DNA of 64,000 nucleotides from Coriobacteriaceae bacterium EMTCatB1 (GCA_001950395.1 BDLO01000001.1:1649979-1713978), one strand, 5' to 3'; positions 17,601 through 29,276 are shown, counted from the stretch's first letter. Translations and numbers: made by a program. The notes: generated by a model not told the origin, from the letters alone.

Positions 17601-18776
17601 GAGCAACCCGGCTGGACGATGACCGATGCGCCCGACGACGAGCTTCTCGTGGACAGCGGCACCGCGATAGACGATGCCGACTTCGGCAACCACAAGATTG
17701 TCTACACGAAGACCTTTGACCTCACGTTCGACGCAGCGCCGCCGGACGCCACGTTCTTTGTGCGCTTCACGCTCAACGGGGCGCCGATGGAGCTGGCGCT
17801 CGAAGGATCTGGCCCGTACAGCGGCTCCGTGGACGTCGAGTATCCGTACGAGATCGGCGAGGTGTCGTGGTGGGCGGTGAAGGACGGCGAGGAGATCCTG
17901 CTCGGCGTCACTGAGGGCGAGGTCCTCGAAGGCGACATCACGAACTCCTTCACCTACACCGCAAGCGTCTCCGGCCACAAGTTCTCCGACGACGACGGAA
18001 ACGGCGCGTGGGACAAGCCGGACGAGGTCGGTCTGCCCGGCTGGACGATCGGTTTGTACCGCGAGTCGGCCGGCGGCGGCATGCAGCCGGCAGCGCTTCC
18101 TGAGGCAGCCCCTGGGTTCGTGCTCTACGACAGCACCGTGACTGGCGAAGGCGGCGCGTACGCCTTCGACGGACTGCTTCCCGGCACGTACTATGTGGCC
18201 GAGGAGCAGCAGGACGGCTGGATGCAGACCGCAGCTCCTGAGGGAACGTTCGTCGTGACGAACGGCTCTGCGATCTCGGATCTGGACTTCGGCAACCAGG
18301 AGGAGTTCCTGCCGTTCACTGACACGGAGATCGTCAAGCGTGCCGACAAGTCCGTGGCCGATCCGGGCGACCTGGTCACCTACACGCTCACGTACTCGAA
18401 CATCGGCGGCGGCGTCATCGACTCCGTCCGAATCGTCGACGACTACGATGAGCGCTACATGACGCCGGTCGACACCGCTGGCGGCGCTGTGGTGGACGGC
18501 ACGCTTGTCTGGATCGACACCGCGCCGCTCGGGCCTGGAGAGACGAGAACCATCACCTACACGATGCGCATCTCCTCCGAGATGCCCGAGGGCACCACGA
18601 CCATCCGCAACGTCGCCGTCATCAACCCTGGCGACCACGAGTCTGCGTGGAGCGTCCGGGTCACGACCGAGGAGCCGTTCCTGCCCTTCACGGGTGGCGG
18701 CGTGACGCTGATCGTCCTGGCGGTGGCGCTCGCAACAGCTCTCGGCGTTGCGATCAGAAGGAAGGCCCGGGAGTAG
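14655..18776 (+). CDS. LPxTG-anchored surface protein with SdrD B-type and DUF11-like repeats
   Basis: This 1373-residue protein is predicted to be covalently attached to the cell wall. It has a signal peptide (about 1-37), a Pro/Val/Glu-rich linker (about 40-115) with several Pro-Pro pairs, then alternating modules. SdrD B/prealbumin-like units carry calcium-loop patterns such as DTDGDGQGD and DDDGNGAWD and a GLLPGTY signature. DUF11-like beta domains carry VGDTLTYTIDVRNTG. The C-terminus has LPFTG (1343-1347), a hydrophobic helix and RRKARE, the complete sorting signal. An internal LPFTD at about 1219 is a near-copy. The ATG at 14655 has GAGG eight bases upstream. A sortase gene lies 0.9 kb downstream. 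The role is probably adhesion; the ligand is unknown. Confidence 0.9.
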   Translation: MMHWRKDGGGVGRAFSALLAVLLAVAMVSPAIVVYADDVAGEPPSVESTGPPEAVAEPAPAEAVPVVEPGAPDEAVVEPSSPDVVEGPVVSTDVPPASPKTAPVAAAPAPLADAAPVDIAYADVGSVEFEGWDRTPHPKWNNGQVSGYVEGEWIAFRLTIDNKQGSGPVQVPSMVYKVDHKSGSAVAMDATKGWRWEIEGGASGTYLPTVQDSDSDPMYLRTELPEASGFVIPKGKKGFIYFEGHLAISQYWAPLAGASGYPGASAQARLVEWNGSNIGDRTVPFVVGPSVTPTGQVCGLKFEDKNGNGSQDAGEGPLSGFVFHLRYLEPGFEFTVDATSAVDGKFCFTGLPAGSYELTEDERPGYVQTTVIPNPITVGAGTGSSSSATASGADCTPTSPIKVGNKRPDVTKTFSLAVTSEMPAADGYFVRYTIGETTADLALAPSSAPGVYEASVVLPYGTTITSWRFYARAGSEEVPLSSVLGPETLTGPLTNAWQHDPGSISGHKYIDTDGDGQGDAPGAGWLIKMFRAGVFYGQTTTAEDGSYSFTGLLPGSYTVEEAEQDEYLRVWPEGPALGPYVIGSGTAIEGADFVNQQRPGGIEVVKSVVPQVAHVGDTLTYTIDVRNTGEIAVLLTTVTDPLFYDGANLLAQPVLLAPDQALSDLGKQIVLAIPAPDADAVHNTAYAEGQTSFGTVSDTDDADVAILRPGLDVAKTAEPASVTDSGEVTYRVTVTNTGNATLTVDVVDYVEGEVRHTLDTGLVLGPGEHKDYEWTETVSEPTRDVAVATGTDALGGEVQAEDDASVAVSLTKTFSLTVTSEMPAADGYFVRYTIGETTADLALAPSAAPGVYEASVVLPYGTTITSWRFYARAGSEEVPLSSVLGPETLTGPLTNAWQHDPGSISGHKYEDVDGDGSWGEGENGLAGWTIRLYRRAIQMPVDAMTPLVLPYAWVLVGEATTAEDGSYSFTGLLPGTYRVEEVEQPGWTMTDAPDDELLVDSGTAIDDADFGNHKIVYTKTFDLTFDAAPPDATFFVRFTLNGAPMELALEGSGPYSGSVDVEYPYEIGEVSWWAVKDGEEILLGVTEGEVLEGDITNSFTYTASVSGHKFSDDDGNGAWDKPDEVGLPGWTIGLYRESAGGGMQPAALPEAAPGFVLYDSTVTGEGGAYAFDGLLPGTYYVAEEQQDGWMQTAAPEGTFVVTNGSAISDLDFGNQEEFLPFTDTEIVKRADKSVADPGDLVTYTLTYSNIGGGVIDSVRIVDDYDERYMTPVDTAGGAVVDGTLVWIDTAPLGPGETRTITYTMRISSEMPEGTTTIRNVAVINPGDHESAWSVRVTTEEPFLPFTGGGVTLIVLAVALATALGVAIRRKARE
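15884..16180 (+). repeat. Near-identical ~297-bp coding repeat, copy 1
   Basis: This segment encodes one beta domain of the surface protein (from TKTFSLAVTSEMPAADGYF to SISGHKY). It is almost base-for-base the same as the segment 1200 bp downstream, with only a few synonymous or conservative differences. Conservation at the DNA level points to recent duplication or gene conversion. Confidence 0.9.
17084..17380 (+). repeat. Near-identical ~297-bp coding repeat, copy 2
   Basis: This is the second copy of the domain-encoding repeat, offset by exactly 1200 bp (400 codons) from the first, so recombination between copies would stay in frame and remove or add 400 residues. A shorter shared stretch (encoding TTAEDGSYSFTGLLPG) also recurs near 16270 and 17531. 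Confidence 0.9.
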
Positions 18777-18802
18777 GGGCAGGCGCAATCGCGCCTAAGG
18801 AA

Positions 18803-18828
18803 GCGGGGGCCGCGTGTGCGGCCCCCGC
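18803..18828. terminator. Bidirectional terminator between convergent genes
   Basis: Eleven-base perfect arms GCGGGGGCCGC/GCGGCCCCCGC flank a four-base loop, followed by a pyrimidine-rich stretch. A smaller hairpin (AGGCGC/GCGCCT at 18781-18796) precedes it. It lies between the ends of the surface-protein gene and the convergent HEVWH gene. Confidence 0.8.
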
Positions 18829-18851
18829 TCTCGTCTCTCTTCGCGCGGTTC

Positions 18852-19430
18852 CTACCGCGGCGGGACGTTCTCGCCCCAGTCGATCCGGCCGTTGTCGCGC
18901 CAGTCGATGATGTGCCAGACCTCGTGGTTGAGGATGCGGGAAAGGCTCGCGGTGTGGTTCGGGTTGATGACGATGCGACCGGACTTGTAGTAGCAGATCG
19001 CCTGGTAGCCCTTCGTGTCACCGAAGCTCACTGTCGTTCCTTTGAGGATCGGGTACTTGGCGATCAGCCCGGCGAGTATCCGGCGGGCCTCGGCGAGCTC
19101 GTCGCCGGAGGAGGTGGCGGGCCGCGTGCTCGCCGTCTTCGGCTTCGCCGTCGTCGGTGCGGAAGCCGTCCGCTTGGGTGTCGCCGTACCGCTCGGCTGC
19201 GGAGCCGCCACCGGCGTGAGCTGCTTCTGCGTGGCAGCGGGAACGAGCGTCGCATCCTCGAACGTCACCGCCGGGACTGCAGGCTGAACGGCCTCGATGA
19301 CCGTTCCGACCGCGAGGCGGGCGGACGCGTCATCACCCGGAAGGACCGCTACCGCGGCTGCGACGAGAGTCACTGCGGCGACCGCCAGCAGCGTCGCGAG
19401 CCTGGTGCGGCTCGTCAGTGTCTTCTTCAT
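18852..19430 (-). CDS. Secreted putative zinc metallopeptidase (HEVWH), riboswitch-controlled
   Basis: This 192-residue protein has a basic N-terminus and one hydrophobic helix (about 8-30; signal or anchor), then a Thr/Pro/Ala/Lys-rich linker (about 65-105) and a compact C-terminal domain of ~80 residues. The domain carries RILNHEVWHIIDW, a clear HExxH zinc-protease motif, followed by downstream acidic residues (IDWGE) that could supply a third ligand. The domain is short for a protease and I cannot name the family. The ATG at 19430 was chosen because the longer frame would run through the riboswitch. Its gene faces the LPFTG surface protein and is divergent from the sortase. Confidence 0.75.
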   Translation of the reverse strand: MKKTLTSRTRLATLLAVAAVTLVAAAVAVLPGDDASARLAVGTVIEAVQPAVPAVTFEDATLVPAATQKQLTPVAAPQPSGTATPKRTASAPTTAKPKTASTRPATSSGDELAEARRILAGLIAKYPILKGTTVSFGDTKGYQAICYYKSGRIVINPNHTASLSRILNHEVWHIIDWRDNGRIDWGENVPPR

Positions 19431-19463
19431 CTCGAACGCCCCTTTTCGAGCCAGAGCGCGAAA

Positions 19464-19507
19464 CCGGCCCGAACCCCCCGAGAAGGCCTCTTGAGGGTTC
19501 GGGCCGG
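19464..19507 (-). promoter_or_regulatory. Long hairpin between riboswitch and gene (probable expression platform)
   Basis: Thirteen-base perfect arms (CCGGCCCGAACCC and its complement, 19464-19476 and 19495-19507) lie between the riboswitch aptamer and the HEVWH start codon. The transcript after the hairpin reads only TTTC before a mixed sequence, so a classical terminator is possible but weak. It is the most likely element to be rearranged when ligand binds. Confidence 0.55.
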
Positions 19508-19518
19508 CGTTCGTGCCA

Positions 19519-19616
19519 GCGCTCTGCCTCGGCAGCCCGGCTGTCGTGGGAGGTCGCCCTCCTGTAGACCCGTGGCTTTGCGTCGTCCGCCTTTCGGCGG
19601 AGGTGCCTTTTTCGGG
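19519..19616 (-). promoter_or_regulatory. Cyclic-di-GMP-I (GEMM) riboswitch aptamer
   Basis: On the minus strand the region shows the GEMM-I hallmarks in order: GGCACC, a hairpin CCGCC-GAAA-GGCGG with the GNRA tetraloop, then GACGCAAAGCCACGGGTCTA, a variable GGAGG...CCTCC arm, and GACAGCCGGGCTGCCGA. The GACGCAAAGCC joining segment, the GAAA tetraloop and the GCCGGG-x-TGCCG segment are the conserved core of this class. It ends about 90 bases before the HEVWH protease-like gene. The 3' part can also form CTGC-CGAG-GCAG, a possible alternative pairing with the closing stem. ON or OFF behaviour cannot be decided by eye. Confidence 0.88.
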
Positions 19617-19696
19617 GTTCGCCCGGTATTCGCTTCTCAATCGCCGTACACTTGCAGTATCGGCACCGGCGATGCCGCGCTTTAGCGAGGACAGGG

Positions 19697-20398
19697 ATGA
19701 AACGAGGGCCAAGTGTGCGTTCAACGACGGAGCCGGAGGTGACCCGGCTCAGACCCTCACGAAGGGTCTTCGTGGCTCGTCTCGCAAGCAACTGTCTGTT
19801 CGGGATCGCCCTCGGCCTCGTGGCGTACTACGGAGTGACTGACGCGCTCGCAGCGCGCTCACAGCAGTTGCTTCGAGCCGAGGCGCCTCGCATGGCGGCA
19901 GCGACCGTGGCCGACGAGGGCGCAACCGCGTTCGATTTCAGCGCCTGGGACAAAGACAAGGTCTACTGGGCCTCGCTGGGATCCGGTGAGCCATTCGGCC
20001 GGATCGCGTGCGAGGCGATCGGGCTGGATGCCGTGGTGGTGAAAGGCGTCGCACCGCGCGACCTCGTGCGCGGGCCTGGCTGGGCGCCGTACACGGACGT
20101 GCCGGGGCCACAGGGCAACTGCGGCATCTCTGGCCATCGCACCACGTACGGCGCTCCGTTCCGTCGTCTCGACAAGCTCAAGGCAGGTGACGTTGTGACA
20201 TTGGTGGGTCTGTACACGACGTTCAGGTACGAGGTCGAGCGCGTGTTCGTCGTCCGGCCCGAACAGGTCGAGGTCTTCGCGACAACGGAGGAGCCTTCGC
20301 TCACGCTCACAGCATGCCATCCTCCGTACAGCGCGCGGTACAGGATCGTCGTTCGTGCGAAGATGGTGGCGGCGGCACCCAATGAGCAAGACGAGTGA
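19697..20398 (+). CDS. Class E-like sortase
   Basis: This 233-residue transpeptidase has an N-terminal membrane helix (about 22-43) and an extracytoplasmic sortase fold. The catalytic His is in CGISGHRTTYGAPF, the catalytic Cys in LTLTACHP and the Arg in YSARYRIVVRA. TLTACHP and the GHRTTYG context match actinobacterial class E-like enzymes. The ATG at 19697 has GAGG six bases upstream. It is the natural candidate to attach the LPFTG protein at 14.7 kb. Class E sortases often prefer LAxTG, so substrate pairing is an inference from proximity. It is followed at 10 bp by an epimerase gene. Confidence 0.9.
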   Translation: MKRGPSVRSTTEPEVTRLRPSRRVFVARLASNCLFGIALGLVAYYGVTDALAARSQQLLRAEAPRMAAATVADEGATAFDFSAWDKDKVYWASLGSGEPFGRIACEAIGLDAVVVKGVAPRDLVRGPGWAPYTDVPGPQGNCGISGHRTTYGAPFRRLDKLKAGDVVTLVGLYTTFRYEVERVFVVRPEQVEVFATTEEPSLTLTACHPPYSARYRIVVRAKMVAAAPNEQDE

Positions 20399-20407
20399 GG
20401 AGATGAC

Positions 20408-21349
20408 GTGAAGGTCCTGGTCACGGGTGGGGCGGGGTTCATCGGGTCGAATCTGGTATGGGCGCTTCTGAACGGTGGGCACGAGGTGCACGTCGTAGAC
20501 GACCTGTCCACCGGTCGTTTCGACAACCTGCATCCTGCGGCCATGATGCGGACGCTCGACATCACGAGCGAGCGTTTCCCGGATGCGGTCGCGGAGATCT
20601 GCCCGGAGGCGATAGTCCACCTCGCCGCGCAGACGAGCGTCCCAGCATCCGTTCAGGATCCTGAGCGAGACCGGCTCGTGAACGTCGAGGGGACACGCGC
20701 CGTCGCGCGCGCGGCCAAGGCGTGCGGCGTTTCGCGCGTCCTCTCGGCGTCTTCGGCGGCGGTATACGGGGAGCCGTCGGAGCTGCCGTTGCCCGAGACG
20801 GCCGCGAAACGTCCTGCGAACCCGTACGGCCGGTCGAAGCTGGAGGCCGAGGCCGTTCTCGCCGCAGAGCTTCGCGAAAGCGGCGTGGACTTCGCGTCGC
20901 TGCGGTTCTCGAACGTGTACGGGCCGAGGCAGGACTGGCATGGCGAGGGCGGCGTCGTCGCGATCTTCGCTGCCGCCATGTCGTCCGGACGGTCGCCCGT
21001 CTTGTTCGGCAGCGGTGCCCAGACGCGCGACTTCATCTACGTGGGCGACGTCGTGAGCGCGATCCTGGCGGCGCTGGAGCGGTCGTCGCCGCTCGCAGGT
21101 GAGGGCGAGGATGGTCCAGCGTACAACATCTCGACCGGGACAGAGACCTCGCTCGATCTGCTCGTCGCCCACCTGCGAGCCGCCACTCGTTACGGAGGCC
21201 CCGTCGAGCACGCGCCCGCTCGTGAGGGAGACATCGAGCGGAGCGCCCTCGACCCGAGCAAGGCGCGTTCTGTTCTCGGCTGGCATGCGCGCGTCCCGCT
21301 TGAGACGGGTCTGGGGATGACCGTCCAATGGTTCGCTCGGAGCCAGTGA
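20408..21349 (+). CDS. NAD-dependent sugar-nucleotide epimerase (GalE-like extended SDR)
   Basis: This 313-residue enzyme likely interconverts UDP-glucose and UDP-galactose or similar sugar nucleotides. It shows the NAD-binding TGGAGFIGSN, the LAAQTSV segment and the catalytic YGRSK (in NPYGRSKLEAE), with an N-terminal Rossmann fold and a C-terminal substrate domain (YNISTGTETSLDLL). The GTG start has GGAG five bases upstream. It sits directly after the sortase, so it may supply cell-surface polysaccharide; the precise substrate is unknown. Confidence 0.88.
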   Translation: MKVLVTGGAGFIGSNLVWALLNGGHEVHVVDDLSTGRFDNLHPAAMMRTLDITSERFPDAVAEICPEAIVHLAAQTSVPASVQDPERDRLVNVEGTRAVARAAKACGVSRVLSASSAAVYGEPSELPLPETAAKRPANPYGRSKLEAEAVLAAELRESGVDFASLRFSNVYGPRQDWHGEGGVVAIFAAAMSSGRSPVLFGSGAQTRDFIYVGDVVSAILAALERSSPLAGEGEDGPAYNISTGTETSLDLLVAHLRAATRYGGPVEHAPAREGDIERSALDPSKARSVLGWHARVPLETGLGMTVQWFARSQ

Positions 21350-21885
21350 TGCCCGATCGAGACGGCGGAGTCGACGCCGCCATGTGGCGAGCGAAGGTAG
21401 AGGCCGAGGTGGAGCAGGCGGAGTCTCTGCTTTCGCGAGCTCCTCGCTTGTCTACGCCTCCCGCGTTCAGCGCCGTGCTCGCCGTGAAGGGACTGCCGTC
21501 CGACGCCGACGTGGCTGCCGGCCGCGTGTTGAGCGGTGATGACGGCGACGCGATACGCAAGGCGCTGGCGGCGCTCGGCATCGAGGGGGAGCCGTTCTGC
21601 GCGGCCAGCAGGCCCGCTTCCGAGGCAGACGCCAGCCCCGATGCGGTCGCCAGACGGCTGAGGCTGCTCGCCGAGGCGGTGGAGGCCGAGGCGGTGCTCG
21701 CGCTCGACGACGTCGCCGCGCAGGACGTGGCTCGGGCGTTCGGTCTTGAGGCGCTGCAACCAGGGGTGCCGGTCGAGGTTCTCGGGCGCACCTTGCTCGC
21801 AACCGACGACTTCTCGGCGGCGCTTGCCGACGAGGCGTCGAAGCGTGTGGTGTGGGGGCAGCTCAAGATGCTCGTGCGCGACTGA
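21349..21885 (+). CDS. Degenerate uracil-DNA-glycosylase-like protein (probably inactive)
   Basis: This 178-residue protein starts with an ATG overlapping the epimerase stop. It follows the layout of family 4/5 uracil-DNA glycosylases: an N-terminal helix, VLAVKGLPSDADVAAGRVLSG where active enzymes have the GEAPG motif, DAIRKALAALGI, a middle VLALDDVAAQDVARAFG where active enzymes have VALG-x-AA, and GRTLLATDDFSAAL where they have the HPS loop. The catalytic motifs and Fe-S cysteines are missing. The relationship is my pattern comparison, so it could be a convergent resemblance. Confidence 0.5.
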   Translation: MPDRDGGVDAAMWRAKVEAEVEQAESLLSRAPRLSTPPAFSAVLAVKGLPSDADVAAGRVLSGDDGDAIRKALAALGIEGEPFCAASRPASEADASPDAVARRLRLLAEAVEAEAVLALDDVAAQDVARAFGLEALQPGVPVEVLGRTLLATDDFSAALADEASKRVVWGQLKMLVRD

Positions 21886-21902
21886 AAGGCCGCCAGAAAA
21901 GA

Positions 21903-21926
21903 ACTGGGCGCCTCGAGGCGCCCAGT
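21903..21926. terminator. Bidirectional terminator-like hairpin
   Basis: Ten-base perfect arms (ACTGGGCGCC/GGCGCCCAGT) around a TCGA loop lie between the convergent ends of the UDG-like gene and the ferredoxin gene. AGAAAAGAA precedes it, giving a T-run for the minus-strand transcript. Confidence 0.75.
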
Positions 21927-21950
21927 ACGCTGGCCAGCCTGCGTGCGCGC

Positions 21951-22139
21951 TCAGTCCTCTTCGATCTCCACTATCGCGCCCATCGGGCACTCCTCCATGC
22001 AGGTGGCGCACCCGGTGCAGTCGTCCTCGTTGACCGGCTCGGCCACGTCGTCGACGAGCTCGAGGACGCCCTCGGGACACGCGTCCACGCAGATACCGCA
22101 GCCCGAGCACTCTTCAGGATCGATGATGGGTCGAGGCAT
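21951..22139 (-). CDS. 2[4Fe-4S] ferredoxin
   Basis: This 62-residue clostridial-type ferredoxin carries low-potential electrons in the cytoplasm. Two cluster motifs are complete: CSGCGICVDACP and CTGCATCMEECP. An AAGGAG site lies seven bases before the ATG. It is monocistronic, with its own promoter at 22205-22233 and a hairpin after it, so it is probably a general electron carrier, for example for hydrogenase or 2-oxoacid oxidoreductases. Confidence 0.95.
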   Translation of the reverse strand: MPRPIIDPEECSGCGICVDACPEGVLELVDDVAEPVNEDDCTGCATCMEECPMGAIVEIEED

Positions 22140-22204
22140 GTGCTACTCCTTCGTGGTAGACGCCCCCCGAACGCCGATGACGCGGGCGGGCCGGACCGCG
22201 ACGA

Positions 22205-22233
22205 ACAGTAGCCGACGCGCGCGCGCGTGTAAA
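22205..22233 (-). promoter_or_regulatory. Promoter for the ferredoxin gene
   Basis: On the minus strand TTTACA (22228-22233) and TACTGT (22205-22210) are separated by 17 bases, within a spacer of alternating CG. It is about 65 bp upstream of the ferredoxin start in the 325-bp divergent region shared with dnaK. Confidence 0.6.
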
Positions 22234-22347
22234 GAGGTCACATCGCTCAATCCACGGCTCTCGCGTCGTGTGCTCCGCCTCCTCTGCTCTTGCGGTGCTT
22301 AGACCAGCACGAAGCTGGGTATCATCAGTCATGCTCTAGCAGAAAAC

Positions 22348-22376
22348 TTGACATGACGACGCTTAGATTGTAGTGT
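22348..22376 (+). promoter_or_regulatory. Sigma-70-type promoter for the dnaK operon
   Basis: TTGACA (22348-22353) and TAGTGT (22371-22376) are separated by 17 bases, about 90 bp before dnaK. The operon encodes HspR, but I do not see the canonical HAIR inverted repeat (CTTGAGT-N7-ACTCAAG) over it; only the half CTTGACA overlaps the -35. The rest of the 325-bp divergent region holds a repeated GGGTATCAT (near 22318 and 22393) and nothing else I recognise. Confidence 0.65.
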
Positions 22377-22464
22377 GACCGGAGCAGATTGCGGGTATCA
22401 TGCCCGTTGCACAGCAGCGTTACGAAAGACCGCGCACGCGCGGATCTGAAGGGAGAGACGAGAC

Positions 22465-24357
<1,893 letters not shown>

Positions 24358-24359
24358 CC

Positions 24360-25004
24360 ATGGCCGAGCGGAAGCACACGGCGAGCCGCGGGAGCAGCGC
24401 TCCTGAACGGGAACCGCGCGAAGATGCCGCTGCGGAGGACGTCCGCAAGGACTCCTCCGCGGCGACTGCTCCCGTCGACCCGGAGCTCGAGACGGACCTC
24501 GGAGCCGAGCTCGACCTGCGCGGCGATCAGCTGCTGGCCGAGCTCGAGGCAGCACGCCAGGAGGCAGCCGAGCACCTGGAGACCGCGCAGCGCGTCCGCG
24601 CGGAGTTCGAGAACTACCGCAAGCGCGTGGCGAGAGACCAGGCGGAGATGGCAGCGCGTGCAGGCGAGCGCATCATCGGTGAGCTGCTCCCGGTGCTGGA
24701 CAACCTCGAGCGTGCCATCGACCACGTGACGGCAGGCGGCGACCTCAAGCAGCTCCTGCAAGGCGTCGAGATGGTGCACAAGCAGATGGTAGGCGTGCTC
24801 GAGAAGGAGGGAGTCGAGGTCATCGACCCCTTCGGCCAGCCGTTCGACCCTGCGCGGCACCAGGCCGTCGGGCAGCGCGAGGACGCCAGCGTGCCAGAGA
24901 GCACGGTCGTCGAGGTGTATCAGAAGGGCTACTCGCTCGCGGGCAGAGTCATTCGGCCTGCGATGGTCGTCGTGAGCACCGGAGGCAAAGCGGCGAAGGA
25001 GTAG
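24360..25004 (+). CDS. grpE: Nucleotide exchange factor GrpE
   Basis: This 214-residue protein exchanges ADP for ATP on DnaK. A charged, disordered N-terminus (about 1-60) is followed by the long dimerising coiled coil (EAARQEAAEHLETAQRVRAEFENYRKR) and the C-terminal beta domain (VEVIDPFGQPFDPARHQAV, STVVEVYQKGYSLAGRVIRPAMVVVS). GGAG lies eight bases before the ATG, within the end of dnaK. Confidence 0.96.
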   Translation: MAERKHTASRGSSAPEREPREDAAAEDVRKDSSAATAPVDPELETDLGAELDLRGDQLLAELEAARQEAAEHLETAQRVRAEFENYRKRVARDQAEMAARAGERIIGELLPVLDNLERAIDHVTAGGDLKQLLQGVEMVHKQMVGVLEKEGVEVIDPFGQPFDPARHQAVGQREDASVPESTVVEVYQKGYSLAGRVIRPAMVVVSTGGKAAKE

Positions 25005-25007
25005 GCG

Positions 25008-26132
25008 ATGGCTGCCGCCAAGAACTACTACGACATACTCGGCGTCAGCAAGAACGCCACCCAAGAGGAGATAAAGAAGGCGTTCCGGAAGCAGGCGCGC
25101 AAGCACCACCCGGACGCCGGCGGCAGCGAGGAGCGCTTCAAGGAGATCAACGAGGCGTACGAGGTGCTGTCCGACCCGGAGAAGCGCAAGCAGTACGACC
25201 AGTTCGGGCAGTACTTCGGCGGCAACGTCCCGCCTGGGGCCGGCGCGTCAGCGGGCGGTGCGACAGGGTGGCCGGGCGGTTTCACCTACACGCACGTCGG
25301 CGACATAGGCGACCTGGGCGACATCTTCGGAGACCTGTTCTCCGGTTTCGGCATGGGGGCGCGCACTGCGGGCACCCGGACGAGCGCTCGGCGTGGAGCG
25401 GATCTCCAGTACGACGTGACGCTCTCCTTCGACGAAGCCCTGCGCGGCATCTCGACGAAGGTCGACGTCCGGCGCGACGAGACGTGTCCCACGTGTCACG
25501 GCACGGGTGCTAAGCCCGGGACGAGCCGGACGACGTGCCCGAGCTGCAAGGGCACAGGGCACGTCACGCAGGGGCAGGGCCTGTTCGCGTTCTCGCGCAC
25601 GTGTCCCCGCTGCGGCGGCGAGGGCACGATCGTCGAGCACCCGTGCTCGACGTGCAAAGGCCGCGGCACCGTCACCCGCGTCAAACCGGTCACCGTCAAC
25701 ATACCGGCCGGCGTGACGGACGGGAGCAAGCTGCGGTTCAAAGGCAAGGGAGAGCCGGGCGTCGGCGGCGGCCCGCCGGGCGACCTGTACGTGGTGACGC
25801 ACGTCAAGCCGCACCCGTACTTCACCCGGGAAGACGCTGACGTGGTCCTCGACCTGCCGGTGACGATAGCCGAGGCGGCGCTCGGGGCCGAGGTCACGGT
25901 CCCCACGCCGACGGGTGAGCGCGTGAAGCTCAAGGTCCCTGCGGGCACGCAGGACGGCAAGGTCCTGCGGATCCCGGGCAAGGGAGCGCCGCGTCTGAAA
26001 GGGAAGGGCACGGGCGACCTGAAGGTCCGCGTGCGGGTGAAGGTACCGCAGAAGCTCACAGCACGCCAGCGCGAGCTTCTCGAGGAGTTCGCACGCACGT
26101 CGACCGAAGACGTCCGTTCGCACATCAAGTGA
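25008..26132 (+). CDS. dnaJ: Chaperone DnaJ (Hsp40)
   Basis: This 374-residue type I Hsp40 stimulates the DnaK ATPase. It has the J domain (residues 5-70, HPD in KHHPDAGG), a Gly-rich region, and a zinc domain with four CxxCxGxG motifs ([32 protein letters not shown]). Two C-terminal beta domains follow. It starts three bases after grpE with GGAG six bases upstream. Confidence 0.96.
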   Translation: MAAAKNYYDILGVSKNATQEEIKKAFRKQARKHHPDAGGSEERFKEINEAYEVLSDPEKRKQYDQFGQYFGGNVPPGAGASAGGATGWPGGFTYTHVGDIGDLGDIFGDLFSGFGMGARTAGTRTSARRGADLQYDVTLSFDEALRGISTKVDVRRDETCPTCHGTGAKPGTSRTTCPSCKGTGHVTQGQGLFAFSRTCPRCGGEGTIVEHPCSTCKGRGTVTRVKPVTVNIPAGVTDGSKLRFKGKGEPGVGGGPPGDLYVVTHVKPHPYFTREDADVVLDLPVTIAEAALGAEVTVPTPTGERVKLKVPAGTQDGKVLRIPGKGAPRLKGKGTGDLKVRVRVKVPQKLTARQRELLEEFARTSTEDVRSHIK

Positions 26133-26151
26133 TTTACGAAGGAGGCGAGCG

Positions 26152-26556
26152 ATGAGAAGCCAGCGGAGCCACAAGGATCGGCCGCTGTACATGATCAGCG
26201 TGGCCGCTCAGCTGGCGGGTATGCACCCGCAGACGCTTCGCATCTACGAGCGCAAGCGCCTCATCAAGCCGAAGCGCTCGGCCGGCAACACGCGCCTGTA
26301 TTCAGACGCGGACATCGAGCGCCTCCGGTTGATCCAGCGCTTGACGCAAGAGGAAGGCATCAACCTGGCAGGCGTCGTGCGGATCCTCGAGCTGGAGGAC
26401 CGCATCGAGTGTCTGCAGGCTGAGCTGGAGCAGGCCCGCCTCGAGCTCAGCCAGGCGGAGCGGCGGCTTGCGATGGAGATCCAGCGGATGCGTCAGAGCA
26501 TGCGGGCCGACATCGTGCACATTCCGCGTGGCGGGATCGTGCGCAGGGGGGACTGA
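26152..26556 (+). CDS. hspR: Heat-shock repressor HspR (MerR family)
   Basis: This 134-residue MerR-family protein is the expected autoregulator of the operon. The helix-turn-helix (about 14-60) reads [30 protein letters not shown], typical of HspR, followed by a coiled-coil dimerisation helix (about 82-115). The gene lies 19 bp after dnaJ with a GAAGGAGG site. In Streptomyces HspR represses dnaK, clpB and lon through HAIR repeats; I see no perfect HAIR in this window, so the operator here may be divergent. Confidence 0.92.
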   Translation: MRSQRSHKDRPLYMISVAAQLAGMHPQTLRIYERKRLIKPKRSAGNTRLYSDADIERLRLIQRLTQEEGINLAGVVRILELEDRIECLQAELEQARLELSQAERRLAMEIQRMRQSMRADIVHIPRGGIVRRGD

Positions 26557-26616
26557 GAACGAAACGCACGGGCGGCCGCGCCAGGTGCTGTGTCGCCCAG
26601 AAGGAAGTGACGGAAC

Positions 26617-29220
<2,604 letters not shown>

Positions 29221-29235
29221 GCGGCCCACCCAGGC

Positions 29236-29254
29236 CGGCGCGATTATCGCGCCG
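29236..29254 (+). promoter_or_regulatory. Perfect palindrome between clpB and hsp20
   Basis: Nine-base arms CGGCGCGAT and ATCGCGCCG flank one central T in the 56-bp gap between clpB and hsp20, 23 bp before the hsp20 start. It could be an operator, a weak attenuator or an mRNA-stability hairpin that sets the level of the small chaperone. It does not match HAIR or CIRCE. Confidence 0.45.
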
Positions 29255-29276
29255 AGAGGTAGGAGGTGCTGACGAC

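Noticed and set aside
22140-22464. HAIR or CIRCE heat-shock operator before dnaK
   Set aside because: Only a half-match CTTGACA, which is the -35 hexamer, is present. No second arm at the right distance, and no TTAGCACTC repeat.
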